A stretch of DNA of 6,136 nt from Amylibacter sp. (GCA_027083485.1 JALWOO010000333.1:1-6136); one strand, 5' to 3'; counted from the first letter of the stretch, positions 1 to 6,136 are shown. Program-made: numbers and translations. Notes: generated from the letters alone by a model not told the origin.

Positions 1-491
1 GACCAGATCAACGCACAGGCCAGCGCCATGCCGTAACCGGCACCATATTGCGGATCAATCTGCACCGCCTTGCCGCCGGTGACGATGATAAACGCGCCGC
101 CCGCACCGGCGATGGCCCCGATCACATGATGGGCGCGCAGTTTTTCCCCGGGCAGCAAGGCGGAAAATACCACGATCAGCAGGGGCCAAAGATAGGCGAT
201 CAGGCCTGCCTCGACCGGTGGCGCGGCGCGCAGGGCGGAGAAATAGAAGAAGTGATAGCCAAACAGCCCGCCCACCCCGACAAGCCACACAATCGGAGGC
301 TGCACCAGCAAACGCATGCGGGCAGGGCGCACCAGCCAGAGGCTTGCCCCGGCCAGCCCGCCAATGGCAAATGTCATCGCCGCGAGCTGAAACGGCGGAA
401 CGGAGCCACTGGCCGCGGTAAACAGCGCCAGCAAGGACCAGAGCAAAACAGCGATCGCGCCAATGGCGGTGGCTTTGGTTTTAGGAGTCAT
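1..491 (-). CDS. DMT-superfamily (EamA, YddG-like) inner-membrane exporter, 3' end cut by window edge
   Basis: Reading the minus strand from the ATG at 491-489 gives an open frame of 163 codons that leaves the window at base 1 without a stop. The visible part is very hydrophobic, with about six likely membrane segments (roughly residues 7-25, 33-53, 66-84, 91-111, 120-139 and 148 to the edge). This is a little over half of the ten-helix fold usual for drug/metabolite transporters. The N-terminus (MTPKTKATAIGAIAVLLWS) resembles the start of E. coli YddG, an aromatic amino acid exporter, and the segment EAGLIAYLWPLLIV is typical of that DMT branch. Substrate cannot be settled from this fragment. 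An in-frame ATG at 533-531 would add 14 basic residues (MRWYLRRNPTKAGK). I prefer 491 because of the YddG-like N-terminus, although neither start has a good Shine-Dalgarno. It is transcribed divergently from rnd. Confidence 0.85.
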   Translation of the reverse strand, partial: MTPKTKATAIGAIAVLLWSLLALFTAASGSVPPFQLAAMTFAIGGLAGASLWLVRPARMRLLVQPPIVWLVGVGGLFGYHFFYFSALRAAPPVEAGLIAYLWPLLIVVFSALLPGEKLRAHHVIGAIAGAGGAFIIVTGGKAVQIDPQYGAGYGMALACALIW

Positions 492-593
492 TTTACCGGC
501 TTTCGTTGGATTTCTGCGCAGATACCATCGCATGGCCGCGATTTCCACGGTATTCTTGTTGAAACCCGTTCGCAAAGACCCTAAGCATTTGCC
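492..593. promoter_or_regulatory. Divergent intergenic region between the exporter and rnd
   Basis: This gap of about 100 bp separates two divergent start codons and must hold promoters for both directions unless transcription enters from outside. On the plus strand TTGAAA at 559-564 resembles a -35 element, but the hexamer at the expected distance (TAAGCA, 582-587) is a poor -10, so the exact promoter is not established. No strong Shine-Dalgarno precedes rnd. I saw no clear operator palindrome. Confidence 0.3.
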
Positions 594-1769
594 ATGAAAA
601 CAATTACCACAACTCAGGAACTCGCGGATTTTTGCGAAAAATGCGCTGAATTCGATTATGTCACCGTCGATACGGAATTTCTGCGCGAACGCACGTATTA
701 TTCGAAACTTTGTTTGATCCAGATGGCGCATCCGGTGCCGGACGATCCGATCGGGGCGAAAATGGACGGGGCGGTTCTGATTGATGTCCTGGCAGAGGGG
801 CTTGAGCTGGGCCCGCTGTATGACCTGTTTCTGGATGAATCCGTGGTCAAGGTGTTCCATGCGGCACGTCAGGATCTGGAAATCTTTTATGTGGATAAAC
901 AGATCATTCCCAAGCCGTTTTTTGATACACAGGTCGCGGCCATGGTTTGCGGGTTTGGCGAACAGGTGGGCTATGAAACGCTGGTCAAGAAAATCGTGCG
1001 TCAGCCGCTGGATAAATCCTCGCGGTTTACCGACTGGTCGCAGCGCCCCTTGTCGGACAAGCAGAAAACCTATGCCATCGGCGATGTCACCCATTTGCGG
1101 GTGATTTATGAATTCCTCGAAAACAAGCTGCAAAAGACCGGTCGTCACAGCTGGGTCGAGGAGGAATTGCAAGTGCTGACCGCGCCGACAACCTATGTGA
1201 TCGAGCCGGAAAACGCCTGGAAACGCCTGAAAACCCGCTCTTCGGCCCCTAAATTTCTGGCTGCGGTCAAGGAACTTGCACGGTTTCGGGAAGCCTATGC
1301 CCAGAGTCGCAACATCCCGCGTAATCGCGTGTTCAAGGATGATGCCTTGATGGAAATAGCGGCAACACGGCCGGCGAATGTGCAAGCCCTGTCCAAATCC
1401 CGCCTGTTGTTGCGGGACGCACGCAAAGGGCCGATTGCAGAGGGAATTTTCGCCGCGATTAAGGCTGCGGCCAAATACGGGCCGGATGATTTCCCCAAAC
1501 CTTTGGCGCAACGGCAAAAGCCGGTGGGCAGCGAGGGGCTGGCGGATTTGCTGCGGGTGTTGCTCAAGGCCAATGCGGAAAAAATCGGTGTGGCACAAAA
1601 ACTGATCGCCAATGCGGCGGATCTGGATGATATTGCCGCCGGAAATCCGGATGCGGCCGTGTTCAAGGGCTGGCGCAACAAGGTATTTGGTCGCGATGCC
1701 AAAGCCCTGTGTGAAGGTAAAATTGCCCTGTCTGCCAAGGGCAGCAGTGTTGAAAAGGTGGTGCTATAG
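594..1769 (+). CDS. rnd: Ribonuclease D (DEDDy 3'-5' exoribonuclease with HRDC domain)
   Basis: A 391-residue protein of normal RNase D length (E. coli about 375). RNase D is a cytoplasmic 3'-5' exoribonuclease that trims tRNA precursors and other structured RNAs using two metal ions. All DEDDy residues are visible: D26 and E28 in VTVDTEFLRE (Exo I), D94 in VFHAARQDLEIF (Exo II), and Y160 with D164 in YAIGDVTHL (Exo III). The exonuclease domain covers about residues 1-175. An HRDC-type helical domain follows at about 207-290, including AVKELARFREAYAQ and the nearby IPRNRVFKDDALMEIA. A second helical region of about 90 residues completes the C-terminus. The start is fixed by an in-frame TAA at 582-584 with ATG 594 as the first start after it; the ribosome binding site is weak. 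The next gene begins 23 bp downstream on the same strand, suggesting an operon. Confidence 0.95.
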   Translation: MKTITTTQELADFCEKCAEFDYVTVDTEFLRERTYYSKLCLIQMAHPVPDDPIGAKMDGAVLIDVLAEGLELGPLYDLFLDESVVKVFHAARQDLEIFYVDKQIIPKPFFDTQVAAMVCGFGEQVGYETLVKKIVRQPLDKSSRFTDWSQRPLSDKQKTYAIGDVTHLRVIYEFLENKLQKTGRHSWVEEELQVLTAPTTYVIEPENAWKRLKTRSSAPKFLAAVKELARFREAYAQSRNIPRNRVFKDDALMEIAATRPANVQALSKSRLLLRDARKGPIAEGIFAAIKAAAKYGPDDFPKPLAQRQKPVGSEGLADLLRVLLKANAEKIGVAQKLIANAADLDDIAAGNPDAAVFKGWRNKVFGRDAKALCEGKIALSAKGSSVEKVVL

Positions 1770-1778
1770 CGCCTCTGT

Positions 1779-1784
1779 GAAAGG
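1779..1784 (+). promoter_or_regulatory. Ribosome binding site of the PPDK-like gene
   Basis: GAAAGG lies 8 bases before the ATG at 1793. An in-frame TGA at 1778-1780 rules out any earlier start, so the site and the stop together fix the start codon. The bases between are the palindrome GGCCGGCC plus AA. Confidence 0.55.
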
Positions 1785-1792
1785 CCGGCCAA

Positions 1793-4357
1793 ATGGGCGA
1801 TACCCCTGATATTGTCGAAATCACCGCTACGGCTGATTTGCCGGCAGAACACTATGGTGTCCGTGCCCATGTGCTGGCCGGCCTTGTACAAAAGGGCCTG
1901 CCGGTGCCAACGGCTTTTGCCGTGTCGGTGGCGGGCGTGCATAAATACGCGGTTGGCGAATATCCGAAAAACCCTGCTTTTAATACCCGGCTTGTGCCCG
2001 GTGCCCTGTATTCGGTGCGCCGCTCTCCGGTGCAGCGGGCATGGGGCGGGCCACGGGCGATTTTGAATATCGGGATGAATTTTGAAACCCGCGATATTCT
2101 GGCCAAAACCATCGGGCTTGATCGGGCCAATGATCTGTATTGCCGCTTTGTGCGCAGCTTTGCGATCAAGGTGGCGCGTCTGGACGAGGACGACATAGAA
2201 GAACTGGTTGAACATCAATTCACCAATGCAGGACGCGATTACGGGCATTTGCTGAGCGAATTATTGCAGTTTTACCGCGATGAACTGGACGAGGTTTTCC
2301 CCCAGAACCCGCATGTGCAAATGCAGCAGGTGTTGCGGGCAATGGCCCTGATGTGGGAAGGCACCACCGCGCGCATTTTGCGCTCTGCGCGCGGGGCACC
2401 GGCGGATGCGGGCATCGGTCTGATCGTTCAGGACATGGCGCAAGGGGCCTGCCAAGGGGAATGCGGCTCCGGCATCGGGCAGTTTGTGACACTTGCCACA
2501 GGTGCGCCCGGCGCACATGGGCGTTACAAAAGCGAAAGTCAGGGCCATGACGCGGTTTCCGGTCGCGGCGGGGAATTGTATCTGGGTGTTGATCCCCGTG
2601 GCCCGTCGCTTGAGGAAACCGCACCAAAGGCCTTTGCCCAATTGCGCGATCTGGCGGCACAAGTGCGGGAAATCCATCGGGATGATGTGCAGCTGCAATT
2701 TACCGTGCAGGATGATAAAATCTGGATACTGGATGCCAAACCGGCGGAACGTTCGGGCCGTGCAGAGGTCGCGATTGCCGTGCGTCTGGTGCAGGACGGG
2801 CTGCGCAGCAAACCGGAGGCCCTGATGTCTATCGCGCCGCGATCCCTGACGGAAATGCTGCACCGCCATGTGGACCCCAAGGCCAAACGGGAACGGATTT
2901 TGGGCGGTATTCCCGCCAGCCCGGGCGCGGCCTTTGGCCATATCGTGTTCAGTGCAAATGCCGTGCAGACCTTTGCCGCGCGCGAGGAGCCTTGCATTCT
3001 GGTGCGTCCGGAAACCACCCCCGAAGATATTCGCGGCATGCAATCGGCTCAGGGCGTGCTGACCCAGCGCGGCGGCATGACCAGCCACGCAGCGGTGATT
3101 GCGCGCGGATTGGGCGTGCCCTGTATCGTCGGGGCGGTGAATTGCAATCTGGATATTCGCAAGAAAACCCTGACGCTGGAGGATGGCACGGTCCTGCGCG
3201 AAGGCGATATGATTACACTTGACGGCACCGAAGGCGAAGTCCTGCGCGGGGCGGTTAATCTGGTGGAGCCGGATTTTGACGGGCCGTTTACGACCTTTAT
3301 GGACTGGGCCGATGAATTTCGCCGCCTTGGCATTCGCGGCAATGTGGACACGCCAACGGATGCGCATTTGGCGCAGGGGTTCAATATCGACGGTGTCGGG
3401 CTGTGCCGGACGGAACATATGTTCTTTGAGCCGGGGCGCCTGACGGCCATGCGTGAAATGATTTTTGCAGAAGAAGACACAGACCGGCAGGCGGCGCTGG
3501 ACCGGTTGTTGCCCATGCAGCGCGATGATTTTGCCGAATTATTCGAGGTCATGGCAGGCATGCCGGTGTGCATTCGCTTGCTGGACCCGCCTTTGCACGA
3601 GTTTTTACCCCAAACCACCGCCGAAATGCGCACTCTGGCCGAGGCTATGGACCTGCCTCTGCCCCGTGTGCAGGAACGGGCCGAAGCCTTGGGCGAGGTC
3701 AACCCGATGCTGGGAATGCGCGGGGTGCGGCTGGGGATTACGGTGCCCGGAATTTATGACATGCAGGCGCGTGCGATTTTTGAAGCCGCCGCCGATGTGC
3801 AAAAACGGCTGGGGCAGGAACTGCACCCCGAAATCATGGTGCCTCTGGTATCGGCCTCTGCCGAGGTGGCGCTGGTAAAAAATCGGGTTGAAACTGTGGC
3901 CGCAGAGGTCGAACGTGCTACAGGCGAGAAAATCGCTTTTACCGTCGGGGTGATGGTGGAAACCCCGCGCGCGGCCTTGCGGGCGGGGGAAATTTCCAAA
4001 TATGCCGAATTTATCAGCTTTGGCACCAATGACCTGACCCAAATGGCCTATGGTCTGAGCCGGGATGACGCGGGCCGTTTCATGCGCGACTATGTGAACA
4101 TGGGCGTGTTTGGCGAGGACCCTTTTCATTCGATTGATGTGGACGGGGTTGGAGAACTGGTATTGCTGGCGGTACAACGGGCGCGGGCGCGCAATCCGGG
4201 GATGGTGCTGGGGCTGTGCGGGGAACATGGCGGCGACCCCGAATCTGTGGCTTTTTGTCATAAAGTCGGGCTGGATTACGTTTCTTGTTCCGCCTACCGG
4301 ACTCCGATTGCGCGATTGGCAGCGGCGCAAGCAGCAATTCAGGAAATGGGCAGTTAA
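1793..4357 (+). CDS. PPDK-like PEP-utilising protein with degenerate ATP-grasp domain (putative PEP-binding protein)
   Basis: An 854-residue cytoplasmic protein with the three-part layout of pyruvate phosphate dikinase (usually about 870-890 residues). The N-terminal nucleotide-binding half is about 1-340, the swivelling phosphohistidine domain about 370-490, and the PEP/pyruvate TIM-barrel about 500-850. The last two parts look catalytically intact: phospho-acceptor H432 with adjacent T430 in GGMTSHAAVIARG, R539 in GLCRTEHMFF, R595 in IRLLDPPLHEFLP, E723 in MVETPRAAL, N746/D747 in FGTNDLTQM, and C809 in GLCGEHGGDP. The N-terminal half is divergent. Aligned by eye to Clostridium symbiosum PPDK, K22 becomes R24, D321 and E323 become Q300 and Q302, Q335 becomes D314 and R337 becomes K316; R92 is kept as R76. 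The MPGMMDT and TRNP signatures are absent. PPDK interconverts ATP, Pi and pyruvate with AMP, PPi and PEP, but here the ATP half-reaction is doubtful, so I do not assign ppdK. It probably shares a transcript with rnd. Confidence 0.85.
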   Translation: MGDTPDIVEITATADLPAEHYGVRAHVLAGLVQKGLPVPTAFAVSVAGVHKYAVGEYPKNPAFNTRLVPGALYSVRRSPVQRAWGGPRAILNIGMNFETRDILAKTIGLDRANDLYCRFVRSFAIKVARLDEDDIEELVEHQFTNAGRDYGHLLSELLQFYRDELDEVFPQNPHVQMQQVLRAMALMWEGTTARILRSARGAPADAGIGLIVQDMAQGACQGECGSGIGQFVTLATGAPGAHGRYKSESQGHDAVSGRGGELYLGVDPRGPSLEETAPKAFAQLRDLAAQVREIHRDDVQLQFTVQDDKIWILDAKPAERSGRAEVAIAVRLVQDGLRSKPEALMSIAPRSLTEMLHRHVDPKAKRERILGGIPASPGAAFGHIVFSANAVQTFAAREEPCILVRPETTPEDIRGMQSAQGVLTQRGGMTSHAAVIARGLGVPCIVGAVNCNLDIRKKTLTLEDGTVLREGDMITLDGTEGEVLRGAVNLVEPDFDGPFTTFMDWADEFRRLGIRGNVDTPTDAHLAQGFNIDGVGLCRTEHMFFEPGRLTAMREMIFAEEDTDRQAALDRLLPMQRDDFAELFEVMAGMPVCIRLLDPPLHEFLPQTTAEMRTLAEAMDLPLPRVQERAEALGEVNPMLGMRGVRLGITVPGIYDMQARAIFEAAADVQKRLGQELHPEIMVPLVSASAEVALVKNRVETVAAEVERATGEKIAFTVGVMVETPRAALRAGEISKYAEFISFGTNDLTQMAYGLSRDDAGRFMRDYVNMGVFGEDPFHSIDVDGVGELVLLAVQRARARNPGMVLGLCGEHGGDPESVAFCHKVGLDYVSCSAYRTPIARLAAAQAAIQEMGS

Positions 4358-4421
4358 GCGAATCTCCTAGTAAACAAAGGGAAAATTCAAGAATACTGAC
4401 GAAATTATCACAGAAATTCAG

Positions 4422-4499
4422 GGCGGAAATCTGTCGTTACTAAAAATCCGGTGCATTTGAAGTTTATTTACGCTATTACTGAGGCGAACTTCTGTCGTT
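4422..4499. repeat. Imperfect 17-bp direct repeat upstream of the cell wall hydrolase
   Basis: GGCGGAAATCTGTCGTT at 4422-4438 and GGCGAACTTCTGTCGTT at 4483-4499 match at 14 of 17 positions, including an exact 9-base core, TCTGTCGTT. The copies start 61 bp apart on the same strand, close to six turns of B-DNA. Their place upstream of the signal-peptide gene would suit paired regulator sites. No known factor motif is recognised, and chance similarity is possible. Confidence 0.4.
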
Positions 4500-4552
4500 T
4501 GCGGCAGCTGTTTGCGCGCGCTCTGGTCTGCGGAGTGTGTGTCCCTAAGCAA

Positions 4553-4558
4553 AGAGAG
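4553..4558 (+). promoter_or_regulatory. Ribosome binding site that sets the hydrolase start
   Basis: The purine run AGAGAG ends 6 bases before ATG 4565 and is the only good Shine-Dalgarno candidate in this part of the frame. It favours 4565 over the GTG at 4451, which would put 38 extra residues in front of an otherwise standard signal peptide. Confidence 0.6.
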
Positions 4559-4564
4559 ACTGCT

Positions 4565-5248
4565 ATGCTGCCAATGAATACCGCCCGAGCTTTGGGCCGT
4601 CTGTTTGTGTCCGCGCTGTGTACTGCTGCATTTCTGCCGACTGCCCTGTGGGCGGAACCTGCGGAAATTACGGCGATGGAAAACCTGTTGCAGCAGGAAC
4701 GCCGTCAATTCGAGGCTCTGGGCAGTAATAAAGCCAAAAAGATTGCCGGTATTGGTAGTAGTGCGAAAATTCGCGTGGCCAGCCTGTCCAAACCCAAGGG
4801 CAAGGTCAAAGAGTCGATCTCCAGCTTTCGCGAATTGAGTGCCTTGCCAAATGCCTCTGGCGGGGCGCAATGGGCCTGTTTGACCGAAGCCCTGTATTTC
4901 GAGGCCCGTGGCGAAACCTTTGATTCCATGGCCGCCGTTGCCGAAGTGATCCTGAACCGGCGCAATTCCAGCCGTTTTCCCGACACTGTTTGCGGTGTGG
5001 TCTCTCAAGGTGTTGGTGGTAAACCCGGGTGCCAGTTCTCCTATAAATGCGATGGCCGCAAAGAAGTTTTCAACGACCCCAAAGCCTATATCCGCGTCGG
5101 AAAAATGGCGCGTTTGATGCTTGACGGTGTGTTGCCTAAACTGACCAACGGGGCCTTGTTTTACCACAATGCCACAGTGCGCCCACGCTGGTCGCGTAAA
5201 TTTCGCCGCACTGCCACGGTTGGCGGACATATGTTTTACAAACCGTAA
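4565..5248 (+). CDS. Secreted SleB-family cell wall hydrolase (Hydrolase_2)
   Basis: A 227-residue exported protein. It begins with a Sec signal peptide: a basic n-region (NTARALGR), a hydrophobic core (LFVSALCTAAFLP) and likely cleavage after TALWA at residue 30, so it should act in the periplasm or at the wall. Residues about 31-100 form a charged, partly helical linker rich in Lys, Ser and Gln. The C-terminal part (about 101-227) is a SleB/CwlJ-type domain. It carries the signature ALYFEARGE (residues 109-117, with E113 the probable catalytic acid), VILNRR (128-133), GCQFSYKCDG (155-164) and the end motif FYHNATVRPRWSRKF. Relatives cleave peptidoglycan glycan strands, in Bacillus during spore germination. 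In non-sporulating alphaproteobacteria the role is presumably wall remodelling, an inference. The frame continues upstream to a GTG at 4451, but the RBS and signal peptide support 4565. I give no gene symbol because the sleB name belongs to the spore enzyme. Confidence 0.88.
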   Translation: MLPMNTARALGRLFVSALCTAAFLPTALWAEPAEITAMENLLQQERRQFEALGSNKAKKIAGIGSSAKIRVASLSKPKGKVKESISSFRELSALPNASGGAQWACLTEALYFEARGETFDSMAAVAEVILNRRNSSRFPDTVCGVVSQGVGGKPGCQFSYKCDGRKEVFNDPKAYIRVGKMARLMLDGVLPKLTNGALFYHNATVRPRWSRKFRRTATVGGHMFYKP

Positions 5249-5331
5249 TCCTGCCTTTAAGAGTTCCGGAATTGCTGCACCTGATTTGTCGGGGGCATTG
5301 TTTACTGCCTGGCGCACAAAAGGTTTCGCCC

Positions 5332-5337
5332 AAAGGA
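5332..5337 (+). promoter_or_regulatory. Ribosome binding site of folB
   Basis: AAAGGA lies 7 bases before ATG 5345, good spacing for translation initiation. The 96-bp gap after the hydrolase stop holds no T-run terminator. Its only symmetry is a short TTCCGGAA palindrome near 5263, too small to call a terminator. Read-through from the hydrolase gene is therefore possible. Confidence 0.55.
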
Positions 5338-5344
5338 TTTAGCC

Positions 5345-6136
5345 ATGAATGATGAAACCACACTGGCCTTTGCCGCCCCCGAAGCCCGCGCTGCGGCCAC
5401 TGCCAAGGGCGCGCCTCTGGACCGGATTTCCGTGCGCGACTACACGATTGACGCTGATATCGGGGCTTTTCAGGTAGAGCGCGGCGTGCCGCAGCGACTA
5501 CGGTTCAATGTGGTGCTGGAAGTGGCGCGCCATGCGGCGGCGGCGACCGATGATGTGGATCAGGTGCTGTCCTATGAGGCCATCGTCGAGGCCATCGACC
5601 AGCAAATGGCGCTGGAGCGGTTAAACCTGCTGGAAACCCTTGCTGAACGGATTGCCGAACAAATCCTGACCCACCCGCAATCTGTGCGGGTGTTTGTGCG
5701 CATTGAAAAGCTGGACCGGATTCCCGGCGTTCTGGGCGTTGAAATCGTGCGCAGCCGGATTGACGGGGCCAATGTCACTGCCTTGCGGGAACCTGTTGCC
5801 ATAGGTGATCCGGAGCTGGAGCCGCTGCTGATCTTTATGCCAAACTCAGTGTTGCAAGGGCCGGAATTGGGCGACTGGTTGACGGCGGTTTCGCGCCACA
5901 GCCAGCCGGCGATTATTTGTGTGGAACAGACGGGGCTGGAAATTCCCGTGACCGGCGTTAGCGCCATTGATCTGCGTCTGGCATTGCTGTCGATGGAGCA
6001 AAACGCATTGGTGCTGGCGGCCAAAGACAGCCGTTGCATTGTGGCCAGCAGCCGGACCGAACTGGACTGGGCGTTGAAAAACGGCCAGTTGGCGGTTTGG
6101 GCACCATCGAAAATTGTGCTGGATGCGGTTGAAAAG
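5345..6136 (+). CDS. folB: Dihydroneopterin aldolase with C-terminal extension, 3' end cut by window edge
   Basis: An open frame of 264 codons from ATG 5345 runs off the right edge with no stop. Residues about 25-140 form a FolB domain, the tetrahydrofolate-pathway enzyme that cleaves 7,8-dihydroneopterin to 6-hydroxymethyl-7,8-dihydropterin and glycolaldehyde. Expected active-site residues are present: E45 in FQVERGVPQRL, Y77 in VLSYEAI, E97 in LLETLAERIA and K122 in IEKLDRIPG. These match E22, Y54, E74 and K100 of the Staphylococcus aureus enzyme, from memory. Ordinary FolB proteins are about 120 residues. This one has about 25 residues before the domain and at least 120 after it, with alternating hydrophobic strands and helices (for example PLLIFMPNSVL, AIICVEQ, NALVLAAKDSRCIVASS) that I do not recognise. 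In this group folB is often followed by folP and glmM, but those would lie outside the window. Confidence 0.88.
   Translation, partial: MNDETTLAFAAPEARAAATAKGAPLDRISVRDYTIDADIGAFQVERGVPQRLRFNVVLEVARHAAAATDDVDQVLSYEAIVEAIDQQMALERLNLLETLAERIAEQILTHPQSVRVFVRIEKLDRIPGVLGVEIVRSRIDGANVTALREPVAIGDPELEPLLIFMPNSVLQGPELGDWLTAVSRHSQPAIICVEQTGLEIPVTGVSAIDLRLALLSMEQNALVLAAKDSRCIVASSRTELDWALKNGQLAVWAPSKIVLDAVEK

Larger units (their letters stand above)
4358..4564 (+). promoter_or_regulatory. AT-richer intergenic region, probable promoter region of the cell wall hydrolase
   Basis: These 207 bases separate the PPDK-like gene from the hydrolase start. The first half is clearly more AT-rich than the flanking genes, as expected for a promoter, but I could not pick out a convincing -35/-10 pair. 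TTGAAG at 4457-4462 is the best -35-like hexamer and lacks a good partner. No hairpin followed by a T-run is visible after the upstream stop, so an intrinsic terminator is not supported. The region holds an imperfect 17-bp direct repeat, listed separately. Confidence 0.4.

Noticed and set aside
48..584. Plus-strand open frame of 178 codons
   Set aside because: Its product is rich in Gln, Gly, Arg and His with no domain sense. It lies antisense to the well-supported membrane transporter on the minus strand, so it is a shadow frame.
1783..1790. GGCCGGCC palindrome just before the PPDK-like start codon, considered as an operator or regulatory hairpin
   Set aside because: It is only 8 bp with no loop, such GC palindromes are common in this composition, and a similar GGCCGGCC occurs again within the coding sequence near 1876.
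2261..3418. Long minus-strand open frame of 385 codons inside the PPDK-like gene
   Set aside because: The plus strand encodes strongly conserved PEP-enzyme motifs throughout. The antisense product has no recognisable domain and is expected by chance in GC-rich coding DNA.
1793..4357. Plain annotation as pyruvate phosphate dikinase (ppdK)
   Set aside because: The overall architecture fits, but most nucleotide-binding residues are substituted, so the enzymatic name would overstate what the sequence supports.
4451..4564. GTG 4451 as the hydrolase start, adding 38 residues
   Set aside because: It would bury a normal signal peptide behind an unrelated stretch, and it lies in the AT-rich probable promoter region. 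ATG 4565 has the better ribosome binding site.
4418..5317. Minus-strand open frame of 299 codons opposite the cell wall hydrolase
   Set aside because: The plus-strand frame has a signal peptide, a ribosome binding site and SleB motifs. The antisense product has no such support.
5249..5344. Possible terminator between the hydrolase and folB
   Set aside because: Only a TTCCGGAA palindrome and a 4-bp GGCA/TGCC pairing are visible, with no following T-run; too weak to call.
5572..6039. Minus-strand open frame of 155 codons inside folB
   Set aside because: Serine/arginine-rich shadow of the FolB frame, which carries conserved active-site residues; no ribosome binding site or domain seen.

Overview
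The window looks like chromosomal DNA from an alphaproteobacterium, most likely the Rhodobacterales/Roseobacter group. This rests on the moderately high GC content and on the protein sequences: a DEDDy RNase D with HRDC domain, a SleB-type cell wall hydrolase with a CQFSYKCDG motif, and a C-terminally extended FolB. It is an inference from pattern recognition, not a search. I saw no mobile element, tRNA, rRNA, CRISPR array or phage gene. No gene-free stretch exceeds about 210 bp.

Layout: bases 1-491 (minus strand) hold the N-terminal half of a YddG-like DMT-superfamily exporter that runs off the left edge. A divergent gap of about 100 bp follows. Next come ribonuclease D (rnd, 594-1769) and, 23 bp later, a large PEP-utilising protein of pyruvate phosphate dikinase (PPDK) architecture (1793-4357), probably co-transcribed. 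A 207-bp AT-richer gap contains an imperfect 17-bp direct repeat and leads to a secreted SleB-family cell wall hydrolase (4565-5248). After 96 bp comes folB (5345 to the right edge), a dihydroneopterin aldolase with a long C-terminal extension and its 3' end missing.

The point of most interest is the PPDK-like protein. Its phosphohistidine and PEP/pyruvate halves keep every catalytic residue I can place (H432, R539, R595, E723, N746, D747, C809). Its N-terminal ATP-grasp half lacks most canonical nucleotide ligands (K to R24, D to Q300, E to Q302, Q to D314, R to K316) and has lost the MPGMMDT and TRNP motifs. Automatic annotation would probably call it PPDK, but the sequence argues for a divergent paralogue that may not carry out the ATP/Pi half-reaction. 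The other genes are housekeeping functions: RNA 3' processing, wall remodelling, folate synthesis and metabolite export. They share no obvious pathway.
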